The notes beneath the pieces are model-generated. The model had not been told where the DNA came from. It ran no database searches and saw nothing but the letters and a program-made list of their open reading frames with translations. Shown one piece after another: positions 34,332-41,845 of a stretch of 64,000 nucleotides of DNA. Position 1 is the stretch's first letter. Each line of letters opens with the position of its first letter. The position numbers were made by a program, and so were the translations under genes. This DNA is from Flavobacterium lutivivi (GTDB lineage Bacteria > Bacteroidota > Bacteroidia > Flavobacteriales > Flavobacteriaceae): positions 62,001 to 126,000 of the forward strand of contig NZ_BMIM01000003.1 of assembly GCF_014642275.1 (NCBI RefSeq). The letters run 5' to 3'.

Positions 34332-35680
34332 AAAGAAGTGTCAAAGTTTTCTCCTTTCCAATAATTGAAAGATTTATTATTTATGCTTACTTTTTTCAAA
34401 AATCCTTTCTCTACTAAATATTCAATATCAGTCCTTGCAGTTTGATTGGTGATTTTAAAAATAGTTTCAATTTCCTTTACTGTAAAAAAACGATTACTGT
34501 CTTCTTCAATCCAATATAAAATTTGTGCTTGTCTTTCATTGATGTTTGGCAGTTTTAAGTATTTAGAAAGTTTGTTTTCCTCTTTTCTCTTTTTAGCAAT
34601 GTAGCTTTTCAAATCCTCAAAAGCTTGTATTAAAACTTTGACTTGATAATGAATAAAGTAAGTAACATCCATTTCATCAATCTCGGTGTAAATATATGCT
34701 TTCTCGTATTGTGTTTTGGTTTTTAAAATCACTCTTGAAATAGATAAATATTCAGTCAACCAATAACCATTTTTCAATAAATACCAATAAAATAATGCAC
34801 GAGCAGTTCTTCCGTTTCCGTCTACAAATGGATGGATATAGCCAATTAAAAAATGAAGTATAGACGCTTTTACTATTGGATGAATAAAGTTGTTTTTAGG
34901 ATTGTTATTAAAAAAATCACAGAAAGATTTCATTAATTCATCAAGTTCATCAAATGTTGGCGGTGTGTGAACTATTTCTCCAGTAATTTGGTTCATCACC
35001 ATCACATCATTAGAATTTCTAAAAACGCCAATATGTTCAGCTTCTAGAGTGTTTTCCGTAACCAACCGATGTATCTCAAATAGCTTTTCAATCGAAATAT
35101 CTTCGTCTTTGTGTTCGCTGATGTATTGAATGGTTTTGTAATTATTCAAAATCATTTGCTCCGATTTATTGGAAGGTTTTTTCCCTTTTCGAAGCATTTC
35201 TTTGGCTTTAATTCTTGTAGTAGTAGCGCCTTCAATCATCGAAGAAAAGATACTTTCTTCCATCAAAGCATTGGTTAAATAACGGTGTTTGTCAATGTCA
35301 TTGAGTAATTGCTCTTTTTGGATACCTGCGCCAAAGTTGAAATCAAGATAATGGAGTTTTTGTTGGAGAAAGTCATTAATGTTGTAATAGCAGGTATGTT
35401 TAATACCAAGAGTTTCCTTCTCTTTTTTTAAAAAAGCGAAAGCAAGCTTTCTATTTAAACTTCGTTTGAATTTTACATTTTGCCATAATTCTGTCGTGTC
35501 GATTTCATCTTCTTTACCAGTAATTATGTTGATTTGTTTGTTAAGATATTTGACTTTATCCCAATATAGGTATTCGCTTTCTATTTTACTGAAACTTTGA
35601 GAGAGTGATTCAAAGATGCCATTTCTAAACACATTACTTTCTGAGATTTTAATATCAACCTTGGGCGCCTTTTCTATCAT
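34325..35680 (-). CDS. Fic-domain protein (class II type, with DNA-binding tail)
   Basis: This 451-aa protein has the Fic core HPFVDGNGRTAR (about residues 282-293), which matches HPFxDGNGRxxR with catalytic His and anion-binding loop intact, so AMP transfer (AMPylation) or a related transfer is expected. An inhibitory-helix motif SSMIEG (about 146-151, S/TxxxEG) lies N-terminal, marking class II. The C-terminal 60 residues look like a winged helix (TVKEIETIFKITNQTARTDIEYLV), so it may bind DNA and regulate itself. The target is unknown. It is bounded by identical 43-bp repeats, with a third degenerate copy overlapping its start codon, which suggests transfer as a unit. Confidence 0.93.
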   Translation of the reverse strand: MIEKAPKVDIKISESNVFRNGIFESLSQSFSKIESEYLYWDKVKYLNKQINIITGKEDEIDTTELWQNVKFKRSLNRKLAFAFLKKEKETLGIKHTCYYNINDFLQQKLHYLDFNFGAGIQKEQLLNDIDKHRYLTNALMEESIFSSMIEGATTTRIKAKEMLRKGKKPSNKSEQMILNNYKTIQYISEHKDEDISIEKLFEIHRLVTENTLEAEHIGVFRNSNDVMVMNQITGEIVHTPPTFDELDELMKSFCDFFNNNPKNNFIHPIVKASILHFLIGYIHPFVDGNGRTARALFYWYLLKNGYWLTEYLSISRVILKTKTQYEKAYIYTEIDEMDVTYFIHYQVKVLIQAFEDLKSYIAKKRKEENKLSKYLKLPNINERQAQILYWIEEDSNRFFTVKEIETIFKITNQTARTDIEYLVEKGFLKKVSINNKSFNYWKGENFDTSFL

Positions 35681-35719
35681 TATTTCCTAATTTTCAAAAA
35701 ATTTACAAAAACGAAATTA
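35679..35719. repeat. Degenerate third copy of the fic-flanking repeat
   Basis: Starting at the fic ATG, about 30 bases follow the 43-bp repeat with small indels (TATTTCCTAATTTT, then an A run and TTTACAAA). On the minus strand this puts an AGGAAATA ribosome-site-like stretch directly before the fic ATG. Confidence 0.6.
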
Positions 35720-35731
35720 CTAAATTATTTA

Positions 35732-35774
35732 TAATTATTTCCTAATTTTTCAAAAATTTACAAATAATTACAAA
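35732..35774. repeat. 43-bp palindromic direct repeat, copy 2
   Basis: This copy is identical over 43 bases to 34289-34331. It ends one base before the stop codon of the NtrB-like kinase gene. It lies in the fic upstream region and may carry its promoter or insulate it from neighbours. Confidence 0.9.
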
Positions 35775-35775
35775 T

Positions 35776-37107
35776 CTACTCCAACAAACAAACGGTAAAC
35801 TTCGTTTGATTTTCGTTGCTTTCAAAAGCTAAATAGCCACCGTGAGCTTCAATAATATTTTTTGATAAAGTCAATCCAATTCCTGCGCCATCTTTTCTGG
35901 TGGTAAAAAAAGGAAGGAAAATTTTATCTTCTATTTCGTTGTCAATTCCTGTTCCAGTATCCGTAATGATGAGGTAAATACGTTTTTCTTTTACTTCGCT
36001 AGTAATGGTTATTTCCTTTACTTCTTTCTCAGCAAGAGCATACATACTGTTGGTCAACAAATTAATAATGACTTGTTCCATTTGGTTTTTATCCACCAAA
36101 ACCCATCGTTTAAAATCAATAGTATTATGAACCAATATTTTATCTTTTTTGAATAGCGGTTGCATTATTTGTAAACAGCTTTCAATCAGTTCAGACAGTT
36201 CTGTTTTTTCTTTTTTGGGAGAAGGCAGCATGGCAAGTTTTCGGTAGCTTTCTACAAACTCTTGTAAATGATTACTGCGGTTGTGCATGGTAGCTACACT
36301 TTGTTTTATGTCTTCAAGATCTTCTGTAGAAAGTGTTTCTTGTTGTACCAACTCGTTTAAATTTTGCGAAAGCGAACGAATTGGTGTAAGCGAATTTAAC
36401 AACTCATGCGAAATCACTTTCATCAAGTTTATCCATGCTTCTTTTTCTTTCTTTTCCACAACTTTTTGAATGCTATCGAGCAGAATGATATAGTATTCTT
36501 GATTAAAAGTTTTAGTGGCCGAGGTTTGTATAATGAACGTTTGAGTATCTTGTTTGTTCACTCTAATCTGTAACGAACTTTTCATTTCCTGAAAATGTTG
36601 TTCTTCAATTATTTCACAAAGTGAAGGCAACTGTTTTTTTAAATAATTCCATTTGGAAACCTTTGGAACAGTAAAATGTTTTGAAAAATAATCATTCATC
36701 AAAAAAATGTTCCAATCTTCATCGTCTTTTTGCAGAATGATAATTCCAGTTTCAATATTATTCAAGATAGAACGATAAATTATATCTCGCGATATTTGCT
36801 CGTGTTGCTTTTCTTTTAGATTGTAATAAAGTTTAAAAAGGCTTACATAATTTTCAGAAGATTTGTGTTTTGAAAAATCTGAGGAGAAATCATTTTGCAA
36901 AATCGAGGCAATGGTTCGGTCGTAAAACAAGAATGAATTTCGAACAAAAAAATATAATTCTATTAATAAAAGGGTTGATATAAACCCGAAAAAAATTGAA
37001 GTATAATGCAAGTTTTTAGAGTATATAAATACGCCAAAACCAACACTGAAAAGGATTAACAGTATTCTTAAAAAAAGCAGATGATATATTTTCAACTTTT
37101 TGAGCAT
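35776..37107 (-). CDS. NtrB-like sensor histidine kinase
   Basis: This 443-aa kinase has two membrane segments (about residues 9-29 and 34-53), a PAS-like region (about 110-215, RSILNNIETGIIILQKDD), the H-box VISHELLNSLTPI (about 229-241) and an ATPase domain with DTGTGID, IFLPFFTTRKDGAGIGLTLSKNII. It is the type that partners sigma-54 activators. Its ATG overlaps the response regulator stop by one base (TAATG). It lies beside the export operon that the pair probably controls; the signal may be envelope stress or a lipophilic compound (inference). Confidence 0.93.
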   Translation of the reverse strand: MLKKLKIYHLLFLRILLILFSVGFGVFIYSKNLHYTSIFFGFISTLLLIELYFFVRNSFLFYDRTIASILQNDFSSDFSKHKSSENYVSLFKLYYNLKEKQHEQISRDIIYRSILNNIETGIIILQKDDEDWNIFLMNDYFSKHFTVPKVSKWNYLKKQLPSLCEIIEEQHFQEMKSSLQIRVNKQDTQTFIIQTSATKTFNQEYYIILLDSIQKVVEKKEKEAWINLMKVISHELLNSLTPIRSLSQNLNELVQQETLSTEDLEDIKQSVATMHNRSNHLQEFVESYRKLAMLPSPKKEKTELSELIESCLQIMQPLFKKDKILVHNTIDFKRWVLVDKNQMEQVIINLLTNSMYALAEKEVKEITITSEVKEKRIYLIITDTGTGIDNEIEDKIFLPFFTTRKDGAGIGLTLSKNIIEAHGGYLAFESNENQTKFTVCLLE

Positions 37108-38453
37108 TAGGAATTGTTGATGTTGTATTTTTCCATTCTTCTGTACAATGCTGCTCTCGATAAACCAAGTTCTTCAGCCGATTTACTTATGTTATAATCG
37201 TGTTTTGCCAAAACTTTTTCAATGGTTATTTTCTCAATATCCGAAAGCGGAATGTCGTCACGATTTTCAAAACTGATGATTTGTTCCAAATCTAAATCTG
37301 TTTCCGAAATGGTGTTGTTGTCGCACAAAATTACAGCACGTTCTATGCGATTTTCCATCTCACGAATGTTGCCATTCCAAGCGTGTTTTTCTATTTGTTC
37401 CAATGCCTTTTCGCTAAAAACAATTTCATTTCGTTCATATTTTGAAATCATTTTTTGTAATAAAAATTTAGCCAACGGAATTTTATCTTCTTTTCGTTCT
37501 TTTAGTGACGGCAAAGTAATTTCCATCGTATTAATTCGGTAATATAAATCTTCACGGAAATTCTTTAGGTTAACTTCTTCTTTCAAATTCAAATTGGTAG
37601 CCGTAATAATTCTAACATTCAACGGTCGTGCTTTTGATTCGCCTAAACGAGTAACGGTTTTTGTTTGAATAACTTGCAATAATTTCGATTGAAGATGCAA
37701 AGGAACATTTCCTATTTCGTCTAAAAAAATAGTCCCATTTTGAGCATTTTCAAATCGTCCTGCGGTATCAATTTTGGCATCGGTAAAAGCGCCTTTGGCA
37801 TAACCAAAAAGTTCGCTTTCAAAAATATTATCATTCAACGAACCCAAATCTACATGAATAAAAGCATTGTTTTTTCGGTTGGAACTTTGATGAATGTGAT
37901 GAGCCATAACAAATTTTCCAGTTCCATTTTCGCCTAAAATCAAAACATTAGCATCTGTTTTGGCCACTTTTTCACCAAGTGCGTATGCTTTTTGAATGGC
38001 TTTTGAATCACCAACAAAAAAGTTATTATCAATAATTTCCTTTTCTATTTTTCTTTTGTTTTTTCTAGCTTCATCAACTGCTTGTTTGACTGTTTCAACC
38101 AATTTTTCGTTTTCCCAAGGTTTCAATACATAATCAAATGCTCCATTTTTCAATCCTTCAACCGCAGTTTCAACTTTGCCAAAAGCCGTCATCAAGATAA
38201 CAACAGTTTTGGGCGAAAGTTTTTTAATTTCTTTCAAAAAATACAAACCTTCACGACCGTCTTCAAAACCTATACGATAATTCATGTCCAAAAGCACCAC
38301 ATCAATTTCGTTTTCAGATAATAATTGAAGAACATTTTTTGGATTATTGAGAGTAAAAATGGTTTCAAAATGTTTTTTCAAAAGCATTTTCGCCGCAAAA
38401 AGTATGTCTTCTTGGTCATCAATAATCAAAATGTTGGATTGTGTTTTTTTCAT
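37107..38453 (-). CDS. NtrC-like sigma-54-dependent response regulator
   Basis: This 448-aa regulator has a receiver domain (about residues 5-120; phosphoacceptor Asp in VVLLDMNYR), an AAA+ domain (about 145-375; Walker A GENGTGKF, sigma-54-contact loop GAFTDA in the usual GAFTGA position, Walker B-like TIFLDEIGNVPL) and a Fis-type helix-turn-helix (about 410-445, NISKSAEELGLSRAALYRRM). It should activate sigma-54 promoters from a distance. A candidate enhancer and a near-consensus sigma-54 promoter lie in the 142 bases before the divergent export operon. Confidence 0.95.
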   Translation of the reverse strand: MKKTQSNILIIDDQEDILFAAKMLLKKHFETIFTLNNPKNVLQLLSENEIDVVLLDMNYRIGFEDGREGLYFLKEIKKLSPKTVVILMTAFGKVETAVEGLKNGAFDYVLKPWENEKLVETVKQAVDEARKNKRKIEKEIIDNNFFVGDSKAIQKAYALGEKVAKTDANVLILGENGTGKFVMAHHIHQSSNRKNNAFIHVDLGSLNDNIFESELFGYAKGAFTDAKIDTAGRFENAQNGTIFLDEIGNVPLHLQSKLLQVIQTKTVTRLGESKARPLNVRIITATNLNLKEEVNLKNFREDLYYRINTMEITLPSLKERKEDKIPLAKFLLQKMISKYERNEIVFSEKALEQIEKHAWNGNIREMENRIERAVILCDNNTISETDLDLEQIISFENRDDIPLSDIEKITIEKVLAKHDYNISKSAEELGLSRAALYRRMEKYNINNS

Positions 38454-38454
38454 T

Positions 38455-38461
38455 AGTGTTC
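38455..38461. promoter_or_regulatory. Enhancer half-site AGTGTTC
   Basis: This heptamer is the same as the left arm of the palindrome at 38476 and starts 21 bases upstream of it, two helical turns. It may be a weaker second site for the NtrC-like regulator; it touches the regulator gene leader. Confidence 0.45.
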
Positions 38462-38475
38462 GATTTCGTACAAAC

Positions 38476-38495
38476 AGTGTTCAAAAATGAACACT
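38476..38495. promoter_or_regulatory. Enhancer candidate AGTGTTC-N6-GAACACT
   Basis: A perfect 7-bp inverted repeat with a 6-base spacer lies between the NtrC-like regulator gene and the export operon, about 80 bases before the sigma-54 promoter candidate. Form, size and distance suit a dimeric Fis-type activator site. Confidence 0.65.
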
Positions 38496-38553
38496 TACAT
38501 AATTTTGTTGTCTATCAAATATTTAAAAATCAATAAATTACAATTTATAAAAC

Positions 38554-38571
38554 TTTGGCACAATATTGCTT
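38554..38571 (+). promoter_or_regulatory. Near-consensus sigma-54 promoter of the export operon
   Basis: TTTGGCACAATATTGCTT contains the -24 TTGGCAC and -12 TTGC elements of sigma-54 promoters. The GG-to-GC spacing is 9 bases where 10 is standard, so activity is uncertain. It lies 23 bases before the HlyD-type ATG and downstream of an inverted-repeat enhancer candidate, next to a sigma-54 activator gene. Confidence 0.5.
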
Positions 38572-38594
38572 TTATATCATCCAAAGAAATTAAA

Positions 38595-39833
38595 ATGGAT
38601 ACAGTCATCAGTCGTAAAAGTAACAAAAAAAAGTATCTAACAATGGCAGTTTTAGCAATTGTGGTTCTGGGTTTTGTTGCATTTTCAATGATTACAAAAA
38701 AGAAAACGTTCAACGTTAAAAAAAGTGAAATAAGTATCAAAACTGTAGAGTCTGCTTATTTTGAGGATTTTATGGTTTTTCAGGCTAGAGTTGAACCAAT
38801 GAATTCTATTTTAGTAAATATTATTGAAGGCGGTTCGGTACAAGAAATTTTTGTGAGCAATGGCGATAATGTTGTAAAAGGACAACCGTTGGCAAGGTTG
38901 TATAATCCAAATACTGAGCTGAATTATATGCAACAAGAAACCTCAATAATCGAACAAATCAATAATCTAAACAAAGCAAAACTCGATTTGAGAAATCAAG
39001 AACTGAATTTGGCGAAAGATTTGGTTTCTATAGAGCATGATTTTATGGACGCTAAAAACCAATATGATTTGAATAAAAAATTATTTGAACAAGAAATTTT
39101 GGCCAAAAATGATTGGGAAAAAACACAGGAGAATTTTCGTTTTCAAAAAGAAAGGATAAACATCATCAAACAAAGTGTTACTAAAGAAAAACAAGCCAAT
39201 CAAATTCAAATAGGTCAACTCAATCAATCAATTGGAATTATGGAAAAAAGCTTGACTATTTTGCGAAGCAACAAAAAGAATTTTCTTGTTGTTGCACCAC
39301 TTTCGGGTAGATTATCTTCTTTTGAACCTGTATTAGGGCAAAGTTATCAGCAAGGGCAAACATTAGGAAAAATTGACGTAATGAAAGGCTACAAACTATT
39401 GGCTGATGTGGATGAATTTTATTTATCAAAAATAAAACAAGGACAAACAGGAACTATCGATTTTAATGGTAAAGAAGTAAAAGTTTCCATAGCGAAAGTT
39501 ATTCCCGAAATCAAAAGTGGTCGTTTTCAGGTGGAATTGAATTTTGTTTCCAATGAAAATTTAGACTTACAACAAGGATTGAGTTTTGCGGTTCGATTAA
39601 ATTTATCTGAAAAAACAAAATCGTTGGTTCTTTCAAAAGGCAGCTTTTATGAAGACACATCTGGAAAATGGATTTTTGTTGTAAATGGCAACAAAGCAGA
39701 AAAAAGAGAAATCAAAATAGGACGAGAAAATCCTTTGTATTATGAAATTTTGGAAGGGTTAAAAGAAGGAGAAAGAGTAGTAACGTCAAACTATAAAGAT
39801 TATAAAGAAGTTGAAATATTAAATATTGAATAA
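38595..39833 (+). CDS. HlyD/MacA-like periplasmic adaptor
   Basis: The start at 38595 (MDTVISRKSNKKKYL) is chosen because the 36 upstream in-frame residues cross the promoter. The 412-aa protein has one membrane segment (about residues 15-33), a lipoyl half (VNIIEGGSVQEIFVSNGDNVVKGQPL), a long coiled-coil hairpin (about 110-230), the second lipoyl half (VVAPLSGRLSSFEPVLGQ) and a beta-barrel. It links an inner-membrane ABC transporter to a TolC-type channel. It is first in the six-gene operon. Confidence 0.93.
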   Translation: MDTVISRKSNKKKYLTMAVLAIVVLGFVAFSMITKKKTFNVKKSEISIKTVESAYFEDFMVFQARVEPMNSILVNIIEGGSVQEIFVSNGDNVVKGQPLARLYNPNTELNYMQQETSIIEQINNLNKAKLDLRNQELNLAKDLVSIEHDFMDAKNQYDLNKKLFEQEILAKNDWEKTQENFRFQKERINIIKQSVTKEKQANQIQIGQLNQSIGIMEKSLTILRSNKKNFLVVAPLSGRLSSFEPVLGQSYQQGQTLGKIDVMKGYKLLADVDEFYLSKIKQGQTGTIDFNGKEVKVSIAKVIPEIKSGRFQVELNFVSNENLDLQQGLSFAVRLNLSEKTKSLVLSKGSFYEDTSGKWIFVVNGNKAEKREIKIGRENPLYYEILEGLKEGERVVTSNYKDYKEVEILNIE

Positions 39834-39834
39834 A

Positions 39835-40242
39835 ATGAAAAGTATCGTATTCTCATTATTGTGTGTTTTAAGTTTAAATGCACAAACCATCACATCAAGT
39901 GGAACTCATTTTGTTGATAATATCAAAGACAAAGGTTGGTCCAATGCTAATGGAGATAATTTTACCAATGCAAAATTCAAATCTTACTCCGGTTCTTGTT
40001 ACGTTTTGTTAGAAGTTGATGAAACGGCTGAAGTTAGTTTTCATGCTTTTTCTAAAATAAAAGATGGAAGGCTTGAATTCAAATTAATTGATGAAAAAGA
40101 AAATCAATATTTTTATTGTAGCGCAACAAAAGAATGCGATTTGTTGAAAGATGTTGTCCTTGAAAAAGGGAAAAAATACAAACTGCTTTTTACAGGAGCA
40201 AATGCCAATGGAAATTATGAAGTTACTTGGAAAATAAAATAA
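39835..40242 (+). CDS. Small exported protein in the export operon
   Basis: The ATG at 39835 follows the adaptor stop by one base; an in-frame ATG at 39826 lies inside the adaptor gene. The 135-aa product has a signal peptide (MKSIVFSLLCVLSLNAQ) and a beta-rich body with SGTHFVDNIKDKGWSN, FYCSATKECDLLKDV (two Cys that may bond) and LLFTGANANGNYEV near the end. I recognise no family. Its place between adaptor and ATPase suggests a periplasmic or secreted accessory or substrate. Confidence 0.8.
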   Translation: MKSIVFSLLCVLSLNAQTITSSGTHFVDNIKDKGWSNANGDNFTNAKFKSYSGSCYVLLEVDETAEVSFHAFSKIKDGRLEFKLIDEKENQYFYCSATKECDLLKDVVLEKGKKYKLLFTGANANGNYEVTWKIK

Positions 40243-40301
40243 AAATATAAATCAATTCAAAAATCGAAATTCGTTAATCTTAAATCAAAAAGCGAACAAT
40301 C

Positions 40302-41003
40302 ATGATACAAATCAAAAATCTATCAAAAATTTTTAGAACCGAAGAAGTAGAGACAAAAGCACTTAGCGAAGTTTCAATCACAATCAATCAAGGCGAATTT
40401 GTTACTATTATGGGTGCATCTGGAAGTGGTAAATCAACACTTCTCAACATCGTTGGGCTTTTAGATGGAGCAACAAGCGGAAGTTATCAATTATTAAATC
40501 AAGAAATGTTATCGCTTAGCGAAACCGAAAAATCAAAAATTAGAAAGCAAAATATTGGCTTCATTTTTCAAAATTTCAATTTGATAGACGAACTTTCTGT
40601 GTTCGATAACATCGAACTTCCAATGATTTATAACAATATTCCATCATCTGAAAGAAAGAAAAAAGTAGAAACAATAGCCGAAAGATTAGGAATATCGCAT
40701 AGACTAAAGCATTATCCGCAGCAGCTTTCTGGCGGACAACAACAAAGAGTTGCTGTAGCAAGAGCTCTAATCAATGATCCAAAAATAATCCTAGCCGATG
40801 AACCAACAGGAAACCTAGATAGTAAAAATGGTAATGAAGTAATGGAGTTACTCACTGATTTGCATGCGCAAGGAAGCACGATTTTAATGGTGACACATTC
40901 CGATTATGATGCTTCATTTTCTCAAAAAACAATTTTCATGAAAGACGGAATGATACTTTCTGAAAAAACAAATAGCAGAAATGTAGATGTATTTATTTCT
41001 TAA
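40302..41003 (+). CDS. MacB/LolD-type ABC transporter ATPase
   Basis: This 233-aa ATPase has Walker [10 protein letters not shown] (about residues 39-47), signature [15 protein letters not shown] (about 144-158), Walker [10 protein letters not shown] and the H-loop His in VTHSD. It belongs to the lipoprotein/macrolide exporter group and powers the permease encoded two genes downstream. Confidence 0.95.
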   Translation: MIQIKNLSKIFRTEEVETKALSEVSITINQGEFVTIMGASGSGKSTLLNIVGLLDGATSGSYQLLNQEMLSLSETEKSKIRKQNIGFIFQNFNLIDELSVFDNIELPMIYNNIPSSERKKKVETIAERLGISHRLKHYPQQLSGGQQQRVAVARALINDPKIILADEPTGNLDSKNGNEVMELLTDLHAQGSTILMVTHSDYDASFSQKTIFMKDGMILSEKTNSRNVDVFIS

Positions 41004-41028
41004 AAATCAATTTAAAAACTAAAAAATC

Positions 41029-41814
41029 ATGTCAAAAGTAATAGTAACTATAACAGCGTTTTTATTGGGATTAGTAGCTTTTTCTCAAGTTTCCGAAAAA
41101 AGAACAGTAGGCGATTTTTCAAAATTGAAAGCATCGCATGGTATTGAGGTTTTCTACACTATTTCTACAACCAATAGCATCAAAGTTGAAACAGATGATA
41201 ACGAAAGACTTCAAATGATTAAAACAGAAGTTGAAAACGGAACTTTAAAAGTTTTTGTAGAAACTAAAAACAAAAATGGCTATAATTCAAAAAGTTCAAA
41301 AGGCTATAATATTGATGGGGTAAATTTCAAAATTCTGAAAGTATATATTTCTGGACCATCGTTGACTTCATACAAAGCAAGTTCTTCGGCAGATATAAAT
41401 ATTGAAGGCGAAAACGTCACTAATTCTGTTGCGGTTGAGGTAAGTTCATCAGGAAGTGTTTCTGGAAAATTCACCGCTGATAAAGTAACCCTTGATGCAT
41501 CATCTAGTGGAGATTTCAAAGGCAATGTTCAAGCAGTAAATGTGACAATTGAAGCCAATAGTTCATCAGATGTTGTCATCAGTGGAAAAGCCGAAGCATT
41601 AGATATAAAAGCGAGTAGTTCATCAAGTTGTGATGCAAAAGATTTGTTGGCAAATACTGTTTTTGCTTCTGCAAGCAGCTCAGCAGATATAAAAGTTTTT
41701 GCTTCAAAAGTTCTCACAGCAAAAGCATCGTCTAGCGCTGACATTGTTTACTATGGAAATCCTGCGCAAGTTACTGAAGATGAGAGTTCTTCTGGTTCAA
41801 TAAAAGCGAAATAA
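41029..41814 (+). CDS. DUF2807 (GIN head domain) exported protein
   Basis: This 261-aa protein has a signal peptide (MSKVIVTITAFLLGLVAFSQ) followed by a beta-solenoid-like body of repeated ASSSADI / SSSGS segments (about residues 115-255), the DUF2807 pattern. Such proteins are exported and surface- or periplasm-located in Bacteroidetes with unknown function. It sits between the ATPase and permease genes, which links it to the exporter. Confidence 0.9.
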   Translation: MSKVIVTITAFLLGLVAFSQVSEKRTVGDFSKLKASHGIEVFYTISTTNSIKVETDDNERLQMIKTEVENGTLKVFVETKNKNGYNSKSSKGYNIDGVNFKILKVYISGPSLTSYKASSSADINIEGENVTNSVAVEVSSSGSVSGKFTADKVTLDASSSGDFKGNVQAVNVTIEANSSSDVVISGKAEALDIKASSSSSCDAKDLLANTVFASASSSADIKVFASKVLTAKASSSADIVYYGNPAQVTEDESSSGSIKAK

Positions 41815-41845
41815 TCATCAATCATTACTCAAAAAACGAACAATC

